This document shows positions 13,935 through 23,312 of a stretch of 23,312 bases of DNA, piece after piece (position 1 is the stretch's first letter; every line of letters begins with the position of its first letter). Source of the stretch: Armadillidium nasatum (taxonomy: Eukaryota > Arthropoda > Malacostraca > Isopoda > Armadillidiidae); assembly GCA_009176605.1 (NCBI GenBank), contig SEYY01000128.1, forward strand, positions 37,501-60,812, in the 5' to 3' direction. The position numbers were made by a program, and so were the translations under genes. A model generated the notes under the pieces. It saw nothing but the letters and a program-made list of their open reading frames with translations. It ran no database searches and was not told the origin of the DNA.

Positions 13935-14090
13935 TCTCGAGGAACCTCCGAGTTCCAGAACCCTTCTACGAGGGGGACTCCGTTCTCCCTCTTCTGGAAC
14001 CTCCGAGTCAGAAACCATTCTATAAGGAGGACTACGTTCCCCCTCTTGAGGAACCTCCAAGTTCCAAAAACCCTTACAGGAATCCATCAG
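13935..14090. repeat. 54/55-bp tandem repeat, about 3 units
   Basis: GAACCTCC recurs at 13942, 13997 and 14051, in larger units GGAACCTCCGAGT...CTTCTACGAGGG...CGTTCTCCCTCTT. One plus frame (13898-14185) reads the units as 18-residue blocks such as LEEPPSSKNP and FYEGDSVLP; the minus strand is open as well. GC content is well above the surroundings. There is no evidence that it is translated. GGTTCGAATCC at 14168-14178 is a perfect box B but lacks a paired box A. Confidence 0.7.
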
Positions 14091-14185
14091 GAACCTGGAA
14101 AAAGAAAAGCCAGGGTTTCTTACACCAGGAAAAAGCCATAGACGGATCCGAATGTTGCAGTGGCTCTGGTTCGAATCCCAGGTGA

Positions 14186-14707
14186 ATCGTTTCTGTGGAA
14201 TTCCGTTCAAAAACCCGCATAAAAGGACTCTGGAAAGAGCTTGAGGGCGAATCCTTTCAAATTCCCCTCAAAAAGCCTCAGGAAAAACCTTGGAGGAAGT
14301 AAAAAGTACCGGCATGTCTGTCGTTAATATCGGTAGATAGTAGTTAAAATCGGTCTGGCGGTCGATAGTGCCATATATACTACTCTGTCTGTGTGTGTGT
14401 GTGTGCGACTTTTATTTTCTCAAATAATAATAAAAATTAAATTATTTTTTTTTTTTTCACTTATAAAATTCATACAAAAAATGTATGCTTTACGTATTGA
14501 TACAAAACTGGAATGGGCTTTTGGGAGGATGAATTTTTCCTTTGAGCCCATTAAAATTAAAATTATACATAATAACTACATAAAAATTTTCACTAAGAAT
14601 CAAATATTGGATATTTAAAATTTTAATGCATTAAACTTTATAGTTGTAACCTTAACCTAATATATAGAACCTAACATAATAAATAGTAATAAGGAAAAAA
14701 AAAATTA
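14186..14707. other. Non-coding, low-complexity AT-rich
   Basis: Includes GTGTGTGT near 14388-14404 and T-runs. The short frame at 14391-14618 has no family resemblance. Nothing else supported. Confidence 0.5.
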
Positions 14708-14715
14708 ATGATAAC

Positions 14716-15508
14716 TAGGGCCTGACCAGGGCTGGAAATTTGATGGTGGCCAGGGCCAGGGTTCTGGCCTAAGTTGCCTAAAATTTATAAAGAGGTCAAA
14801 AGCACTGAAATTTTAAGTTAAGAAAATTAGATATAATTTTAATTGAGATTTATTAATTATAAGGAAGGAGTAGAATAGCCAACATTCACTTAAATTAATG
14901 ATTATATGCATTTTCTCTATAAAAGTTTGAAAAAATTATGGATTTTGAATAATAATAGTTTTGCATTTTTTTTTCTGATTCATAATAGTGATTCAACAGG
15001 TTTAATTAGGTAAGACCCTGAGTTTTAAAGATATAAAATTATCAAGATAATCTGTATTTATATATATCATTGCAATTTTATTGCTGTGTATCATTTAGCT
15101 TCATTATTTCAAAATTATTATTTAGCTTACATTTTCAGTAATATGGCTAAAAGATCAGCTTCAGCAGTATCGGAATACTTTACAATGTTTCAGAATAGGC
15201 TTGAAATAGCTAAAAGTAACATCTGCAGCCTGGAAATTAGGAGAGGACCTCTGGGTGATCCAAGTAAAAAATTTTCAATAAATCTTTTTGGGGGCATCTA
15301 AAATCAAAACACAAAGATGAACATTCACTAGTAGAAGAGGAGTGGTCAAAAGAAAAACAAAATAATGAAAACACAAGAAGAAAAATATTAATTTTTTTAT
15401 ATATTGTTTGATTTAATCCAAAATTAATAAGTAAAATTTGCCATTATAACCCCGTCAGACAAACCCTGGTTTTCCCTGATTTTTGGACAGGGTCCTGGTC
15501 AGCCCATA
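14716..15508 (+). mobile_element. hAT-like non-autonomous element, copy A
   Basis: Bounded by an exact 8-bp target duplication ATGATAAC (14708-14715 and 15509-15516), the hAT signature. Ends are inverted: TAGGGCCTGACCAGG on the left, and on the right, read inward on the minus strand, TATGGGCTGACCAGG. The 793-bp body has no transposase beyond a BED-finger remnant. It shares long blocks with copies B and C, for example CAAAAGCACTGAAATTTTA and AGCCAACATTCACTTAAATT. Confidence 0.88.
15143..15392 (+). pseudogene. BED zinc-finger remnant in hAT copy A
   Basis: ATG at 15143, six bases after a splice-acceptor-like ACATTTTCAG. Reads MAKRSASAVSEYFTMFQNRL, then after a frameshift GGHLKSKHKDEHSLVEEEWS. 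Compared with copy B the BED tryptophan is Ser and the first Cys is Ser, while the HxxxxH pair survives. BED fingers bind DNA and are common at the N terminus of hAT transposases. Frame and ligands are lost, so it is inactive. Confidence 0.75.
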
Positions 15509-15667
15509 ATGATAACAATGATACTGAAATAACTAAGCTAATAGGTTTTTTTTTTTTTTTTTTTTTTTTACACATCACCACCATTTATGGGCAAAACCCT
15601 ATTCAAGGAAGGGGTGTTAGAATAAAAATAAAGTAAAAAAAAAAAAAAAAAACACTGCAGGTCCCAC

Positions 15668-17278
15668 TTACTGCAAATTTCTTAGGTGAGCACAGAAGTG
15701 GGCTTTAAAGAAACTGAGATTCAATTGGGCAGAAAACACAAAAAGAAGAGAGTTCCACAAAACAGAAGTGGCAGGAAAGGATGAGGCACCACAGTGGACA
15801 AGCCTGGAGTTGCCTATGTCCACCCAAAAGTAATGTGAACACAATGCATTCCTTGTGCTACGAGGATGCTGTAAAGGTGGAGGTATACAAATGGATAGTT
15901 CCCTCGAGCCTTTGCCACTGTAGTACCTATAGAAAAGAGACAAGGCACCAATGTCAAATAGCAAAGATAAAGAGTCAAGTGAATTAGAAAGAGCGGAACA
16001 GTTTATAAGTCTTTTAGCCTTTGACTCAACTCTATCTAAAAGATAGATGAAACCTGAGCCAACCCAGAAATATGGGCAGTACTCCATACAAGGGAGGATG
16101 AGGCTCTTGTATAATTGGAGTAACTGCAAGGAAGAAAAAATTCTCATAGTCTAAACAGAACTCCCAGCTTCTTTGAAGATGCCCTAGCAACCATTGAGAT
16201 ACGAGGTTTCCAAGACATTTTTTTGTTTATGTGAAGGCCAAGGATGTTTATATTGTCAACAGAGAGACAAGAAAACAAACAAAAGAAATAGAAAAGTTAG
16301 GTGTCTTTGAGAGGGAGATTTCAAGAAGTTGAATTTTTAAAGAGTTGAATTTCACAAGGTTGAGAAGGCCCCACTGGGAAATTCTATCCAGATCAGCAAG
16401 AATGGAATCGGAAAAATGAAGATGTGAGGCAACTCTAGAAGCAAAGGAGGGTGCAGATTTGAAATGAGTAGAAGAATGGAGGGTCGAATCATTGGCATAT
16501 GAATGGATAGAGTTAGATGAGCAACTGAAAAGATTATTAATGAAAAATAGGAATAAGAATAGGAGACATGACAGAACCTTGTGGAACACCACTAAACTAT
16601 TGACAGGAAAGGAAGAAGTCACTCCATCAACAACAGCCAAAATAGAATGATTTGAAAGAAAGCTAGACATAAGCAAAGAGAAGGGGAAAACCCAAAGTAG
16701 GTATCTTGGAAAGCAGTGATGCATGACATACATGGTCAAATGCCTTAGATGGGTCAAGTACCACCACACGTTTCCCCATGTTTCCTAAGGGCAGAAGACC
16801 ATAAATCTGTGAGATAGGAAAGTATATCACCAGTAGACCTCGAGCGCCAAAGGCCATACTGATGATCAGAAAGAAGGGAATGGGATTCCAGATGATCTAA
16901 GAGGTGAGAATTGAGAAGGGTTTCAAAGATCTTAAGAGAGAATACAAGTGAAAGCTATAGGGCGATAAAAGGATCAGAGTGGCTACCTTTCTTTGGAATA
17001 GGTTGGACTAATGCATGCTCCCAACACTGAGGGAAAGTACTAATATTGAGGCATAGATAGAAAAGTTGAATGATAGATGGAGCCAGCTCAGAAGCACACT
17101 CCCTTAAAACTCGGGTAGGAATGCCATTCGGGTCGCATACCTTCCTAAAGTTCATAGACTTAAGAAGCCCATGCACCTGATCAAATGTAATCACAGGTAA
17201 AGGCATGGGACATCTGAGAAGAAGCAGGAGGAGGATTGCTGGAGTTGTCTGGGGTTGAATTGGAAGAGAACAGGAGGT
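15668..17278 (-). pseudogene. LINE reverse transcriptase, broken
   Basis: Pieces in order on the minus strand: SMNFRKVCDPNGIPTRVLRE and HALVQPIPKKGSHSDP (16955-17230); a GFGARGL-type block and VVVLDPSKAFDHV with the motif A Asp (16750-16860); FLSNHSILAVVDG and, in place of YADD, SYANDSTLHSS (about 16490); SRISQWG-like DRISQWGLLNLVKFNS; and the C-terminal LYKSLILPCMEYCPYFWVGS through FYRYYSGKGSRELS (15668-16147). The first catalytic Asp of motif C is Asn. Many frameshifts and stops; no function expected. It is parallel to the TRMU exon upstream. Confidence 0.9.
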
Positions 17279-17431
17279 TATGGACCGACCGGGGCCCCAG
17301 CAAACCCAGGCCATTTTTACCGACCACAGACCCAGCTAAAAATTGGGGAAAACCGGGGTTTGCCTGCCATGGTTAAAATGGTAAATTATACTTATTAATG
17401 ATGGACTAAATCAAACAAAATTTAAGAAAAC

Positions 17432-17680
17432 TAGGATTTTTTTTCTTGTTTTTTCAATATTTTGTTTTCCTTTTGACCACTCCTCTTCTACTAGTGAATG
17501 TTCATTTTGTGTTTTTAGTTTAGCTGCCCCCATAAAGATTTAGTTGAAAATTTTTTTACTTTGGGTACCCGGAGGTCCTCTTCTAATTTCTTGACTGCAG
17601 TTGTTACACATAACTATTTCGAGCCTATCCTGAAACATTGTAAAGTACTCCCATACTGCTGAAGCTGATCTTTTAGCCAT
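17432..17680 (-). pseudogene. BED zinc-finger remnant in hAT copy B
   Basis: ATG at 17680 (minus) just after a TATACTTTCAG acceptor. Reads MAKRSASAVWEYFTMFQDRL, then EIVMCNNCSQEIRRG with the C-x2-C pair, a frame change, then WGQLK and EHSLVEEEWSKGKQNIEK. The first zinc His is Gln. The W-x-Y-F, C-x2-C, G-x-L-K order is that of BED fingers of hAT transposases. Broken by two or more indels. Confidence 0.78.
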
Positions 17681-17766
17681 AGTGACTGAAAGTATAAACA
17701 AAATAATAATTTTGAAATAATGCAGCTAAATGATACAAGTTTGATACACAGCAATAAAATAGCAAT

Positions 17767-17907
<141 letters not shown>

Positions 17908-18657
17908 ATAATTTTATATCTTACATTTTTTTAAAATTTAACTTAGGGTCTTACCTAATTATATACATGTTGAATCACTATTATGAATTAGAAAAAAAAT
18001 TTTTTTTTTTTTTTTTCAAAACTTTTTGTACTTTTTTTAAACTTTTATTATATAAAATCTGTAATTTTCTGACATTTTTTCAGAGAAAATGCGTATAATC
18101 ATTAATTTAAGTGAATGTTGGCTATTCTACTCCATCCTTATAATTAAATAAATCTCAATTAAAATTATATCTAATTTTCTTAGCCTAAAATTTCAGTGCT
18201 TTTGACCTCTGCAAATTTTAGGCAACCTGGACAGAGCCCCAGCCAGAGCCCCGGCTAGTCCATACAGGAGGTCAAAGATATTATCCTTTTCAGTTGGAGT
18301 GTTAGCAACAGAATGAGGAAAGAAAGATTTACAGAAATTGTTGGATATTTTTGGCAAGAAGCCAGAAAGATTTATCAGTAGGAGAATTTAGGAGTTCAGC
18401 ACACCTTTGTTTGGTGAAGAACTGCTTTGCTTGTTGAAGAATATACCTGCAACGATTCCAATCTGAATGAAAATTAGCAAGAGTGATAGAAGTATTTTTC
18501 CACTCTCGATAATTATTACAATAATAATAACTACAATAATAATGACTTTATAGCCTAATATGAATCATAAAAATACTAAAAATAACAAATAATATAACAA
18601 ATGCAGCAATCAGGATGCACTCTTATTGAAATAATAAATGCGGAAATCAAATCATAC

Positions 18658-18739
18658 CTTTTCTCTTTAAAAATAGACCTGCAACAGCACTGTCAACACC
18701 TCCAGAAATTCCAAGAACAACACGCTTCATTGACATCAT
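18658..18739 (-). CDS. TRMU: TRMU / MnmA-type tRNA 2-thiouridylase, first coding exon
   Basis: The minus strand from ATG at 18739 reads MMSMKRVVLGISGGVDSAVA, then GLFLKRK, and leaves the exon in phase 1 at 18658 directly before GTATGA (18657-18652), a 5' splice site after AAAG. SGGVDS is the PP-loop ATP-binding motif. The pattern VVxGxSGGVDSAVxxxLLxxxG is the N terminus of MnmA/TRMU, which activates U34 with ATP and transfers sulfur to give 2-thiouridine in mitochondrial Lys, Glu and Gln tRNAs. Other PP-loop enzymes (NAD or GMP synthetase, QueC, CTU1) start differently. Three Met codons are clustered; the first is taken. A (TA)n array lies 27 bases upstream of the start. The next exon would be at lower coordinates, and I could not find it in this window. 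A splice site argues against a retrocopy. Confidence 0.85.
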
Positions 18740-18764
18740 GGTCAGAAATGAGAATATATAATAA

Positions 18765-19907
<1,143 letters not shown>

Positions 19908-19908
19908 C

Positions 19909-20469
<561 letters not shown>

Positions 20470-22363
20470 ATAATCTGTCCATAATGCAGAAAGGAAATAA
20501 AAAATAGGATATATGAGCTTCAGAAGAGTTATGAATCCTCTCACAATGAAATGGAAACGGAAGTGGAAACCACTGCCATTGATGCAAGTGTTGTTGCTAT
20601 GGGAATTTCACCATTAAAATTTAGGAAACTTAGCAAAAGAGACTCGGAAGTATATGCTAAAAAGAAAGTTAAACAGTTGCAAACAGTTATAACACAAAAA
20701 GTTGCAGAAGTTGCTGGCTTCGAGCCAAAAAATATATTTCAACCAGGTTACAGCTCTATACAGAAACAATAATAAAGGTGCCATGATTTTTATGATATAT
20801 TGCTAGCTGAACTAATATCAGAGATGAAGATATGTTACACTTGGGGAGAAAAGATACAAATCCTTACCCTGCCCCAAAGAGTTGGAGTGTTCCCAAGATA
20901 ATGACAGAATTTGTGGTCTCGGAAAGAATGGTAAAAACAGCCAAGAAATGCATGAGAGAAGGGGTTCCTGCAATCCCTGTGGAGAAGAGTGATTGAACAT
21001 TATCTTCTACAACCAAAGATCTTGTCTACAGTTTCTATCTGGATGAAGAGTACAGCAGAATATGTTCAGTATGGACTGACTGGGCCCCCAGCCAACCCCG
21101 GCCCTGTTCTGGGCTCTGGCCCAAGCACAAGCTAATAACTAGGGAAAACCGTGGTTCACCTGCCAGAGTTAATCGCAAATTATACTTATTAATGGTGGAT
21201 TAAATCAAACAAATTATAAAAAAATTAAGATTTTAATTCCACTATTCAATCATTACATATTGGGTGGGCAAAATGAATGCAACATAAAAAAGAAAATAAA
21301 CAATTCATTCACTTTCATCACTATTCAATTTCAAAATCTTCTCGAACACTTACATAAGTTTTAGAATTTGGGGGGGTCAAATGTTCAGGAACAAGGGGCA
21401 GTGATATTTTAAATCTTCCATTTTTTTTTCAAACTTTAACAACCTAAGTAAACCTGTTGAATCATTATTATGAATCAAAAATATTTTTTTTAAATTTTTG
21501 TAGTTTTTTCAAACTTTTATTATACAAAATCTGTAATTTTCTGATTTTTTTTTTTTTTTTTTTATTTTTTTTTTCTGATAAAAATGCATATAATCATTAA
21601 TTTAAGTGAATGTTAGCTATTCTACTCCTTATAATTAAATTAATCTCAATTAAAATTATATCTAATTTTCTGAACCTAAAATTTCAGTGCTTTTGACCTC
21701 TTTACAAATTTTAGGCAACCCTGTCCCCATCCCCATCCCTGGCAAAATTCCAACTCTGATTGGTCTCTACTGTCCAGGCATGAAAGATAAAATATCTTTA
21801 TATTGAGGTGTTAAACATGATAAACAGAAACTGATGCTATGCAATATGAAAAAGAGCTTTATGTGGAGTTTCATAAGAAATACCTTACAGAAAATATTGG
21901 CCTCTCAGGTTTGTCAACTTAGAAATTAATAGTGCATTGCTGTGTGAACTGCAGGGATACACAGTGTCTGCGTTTGCACGATACATCAAAATGTGAAACA
22001 TACTTGCTGGAATATCTATGAAAACAGATAAATACAAAACTTTTATCAACAAACCCATCTGCAGTATGGAATCAAAGGAATGTATGCTACATATGTATGA
22101 CAAATGTACAGGACAAAGAGGAGTTGCTGAATACCTTTGGGAGATAATTAAAGAAAAAGATATACATCCAGATAATGTAGTTGAATTTCAGCAGTGGGTT
22201 GACACACACTCATGACCAATCTGTTGACAGTGGAAGAGTTTATTGATAACTTGAGTTTAAAGATTTCGAGTTTGTCAACACATCACTACATTGCTAAATA
22301 TCAAACACAACATCTAAAGAACCTAAAGGAAAACCTGCAGTCACAAGAGTTGATTATACTGTT
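20470..22363 (+). pseudogene. Uncharacterised repeated-family gene, decayed, split by hAT copy C
   Basis: I do not know its function; I recall similar sequences as a repeated, uncharacterised family in invertebrate genomes. Before the hAT: IICP-stop-CRKEIKN (about 20476-20510, a CPxC motif with a stop), then the open frame from 20551, MGISPLKFRKLSKRDSEVYA and KKKVKQLQTVITQKVAEVAG. A frameshift follows, then APKSWSVPKIMTEFVVSERM and FYLDEEYSRIC up to 21069. After the hAT: CPGMKDKIS, KLMLCNMKKELYVEFHKKYL, GIHSVCVCTIHQNVK (about 21950-21995), ECMLHMYDKC (22075-22105), EEFIDNLSLK and HHYIAKYQTQHLKNLKENLQ. It stops matching at 22363. The Cys/His pairs suggest metal binding. At least five frameshifts or stops. 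Confidence 0.6.
21070..21769 (-). mobile_element. hAT-like element, copy C, inside the uncharacterised gene
   Basis: Left end TATGGACTGACTGGGCCCCC. The right end is at the corresponding CTA (21767-21769). Flanks ATGTTCAG (21062-21069) and CTGTCCAG (21770-21777) match at 6 of 8, a decayed target duplication. Host-gene reading EYSRIC before and CPGMKDKIS after join across it. It shares the terminal blocks of copies A and B, but the middle (about 21240-21430), including the BED part, is different sequence. Confidence 0.8.
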
Positions 22364-22450
22364 AAGGCAAGTGGATGGATGACACCTGCCCCTAGCCGAA
22401 TAAAAAAACCAACCGACCTTAGACGGTCAGAAAGAAAGAGAGACGACTAA
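22364..22450 (+). pseudogene. Possible LTR-retrotransposon pol C-terminal tail
   Basis: Open reading VDYTVKASGWMTPAPSRI then DLRRSERKRDD and a TAA. Basic 'RRSxRxR' endings are common at the C terminus of LTR-element polyproteins. The abrupt change from the family upstream marks a junction at about 22363. Alternative: chance frame. Low confidence. Confidence 0.3.
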
Positions 22451-23312
22451 GGAGCCAGTGAGTGCCCGCTCACCTTGGTTTGCACAACAGAACTAAGAAC
22501 CACTCAGGTTCGATATGGTCGGATCTTCCGAATGGTGTGATTTAGGAGACTATGCTACGAAATGAAACACTGAACAAAAATGTATAAAAATATATAATTC
22601 ATTAAATATAAAAAATATAGATTATTTAATACCAAAAATAAATAGTAATTTGAAAAAATATAGAATATGCATATAATATATTCATACAATAATTAATACT
22701 CTCTCATGTAAAGAATATAAGAATGAGAATAATTATAATCAATTAATATTACTCCTAGTAAAGCCTATGTTGTTAAGAGACACGGTTTAACTTATCTTTG
22801 TCTAGATTGAGTATTCTTAGTAGAATAACCTGGCGAGACCGGAACTTCTCCAGTATTGAGTATACACCCACAATCGCGGAATAGATTATGATAAGTCAGC
22901 CGGAATTGTGAATGATGATTGAGGTTACGGCCGGTAATGACACCAGATTACTTTTTCCACAGTCAAATAAGGAGTCAATTCTTATAGAATATATGGCATT
23001 GTATATGGATTACAAATATCGAGACCATATGTAGATTACTATAATTGGTACTGGTTACTCAGAAATAAGACCTGAACGGTTACTAGGTAAAAAGATTCCA
23101 AATTAACAATAGGCAATAAGACCCTAGACTGGCACCTGTGAGAATTATAAATAATTACCCCAATGCCTCACTTCAATTTAAATGATCTTAATATATAATG
23201 GATTAATTTAAAAGAATCATAAAGAATATACAACCTACCCTTGGAAGGGTAATATGCCGTCTTGAGAATACAATTCAACTGAATATGAATACAACCTGTT
23301 TTAATTCAACAA
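22451..23312. other. AT-rich sequence, possibly part of an LTR
   Basis: No gene. TGTGATTTAGGAGACTATGC at 22538 could be the TG start of an LTR behind the pol-like tail, but there is no purine tract and the other end is outside the window. GC-richer bits at 22830-22950 (CTGGCGAGACCGGAAC) are unexplained. Confidence 0.25.

Noticed and set aside
13890..14210. 106-codon minus-strand frame over the 54-bp repeat
   Set aside because: Open only because the repeat unit length is divisible or nearly divisible by three; the opposite strand is equally open and no homology is recognised.
14391..14618. 75-codon frame as a small protein gene
   Set aside because: Low-complexity AT-rich sequence, no recognised motif or context.

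Overview
The window is an AT-rich, intron-and-transposon type animal sequence. It has nine or ten long (TA)n arrays, non-LTR and LTR retrotransposon ruins, tRNA-derived SINEs, hAT elements and one recognisable single-copy host exon. The microsatellite density, LINE style and multi-copy 'CVCTIHQN' gene family suggest a lophotrochozoan, most likely a cephalopod mollusc; this is inference. No bacterial genes, operons or CRISPR arrays are present.

Layout. 1-3537: a non-LTR retrotransposon embedded in (TA)n. Its first 112 bases fit an HDV-like self-cleaving ribozyme fold. Then come an ORF with a degenerate 2A-like motif and a PHD-type finger, an APE-type endonuclease, and a reverse transcriptase that changes to a different, related LINE at about 2472. 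3538-4028: compound microsatellite and a small foldback. 4029-8670 and 8771-13375: the same 4.6 kb twice, either side of a run of exactly 100 N. This looks like two overlapping contig ends (or two alleles) left unmerged rather than a biological duplication. Each copy holds, on the minus strand, a decayed Ty3-like pol (RNase H, H2C2 zinc-binding and DDE integrase) interrupted by about 2 kb of other sequence, plus a tRNA-derived SINE lying between (TA)n arrays.

13376-14710: tandem repeats, a second tRNA-like SINE head and a 54-bp repeat. 14716-15508, 17279-18264 and 21070-21769: three members of one hAT-like family. The first two have exact 8-bp target-site duplications and BED zinc-finger remnants behind a conserved splice acceptor; the third has a 6/8 duplication. 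15546-18510: a minus-strand LINE relic split by the second hAT copy. 18658-18739 (minus): the first coding exon of a TRMU/MnmA-type tRNA 2-thiouridylase, with PP-loop SGGVDS and a 5' splice site. If this exon is in service, the LINE and hAT copies below it may lie in its intron. 20470-22363: a decayed gene of an uncharacterised repeated family, split by the third hAT. 22364-23312: a possible LTR-retrotransposon pol tail and AT-rich sequence.

The only credible host gene is the TRMU exon. Almost everything else is the nested debris of retrotransposition, hAT insertion and TA expansion. The most interesting items are the ribozyme-headed chimeric LINE, the LINE/SINE shared 3' tail with (TA)n flanks, and the hAT family carrying a ready-made BED exon.
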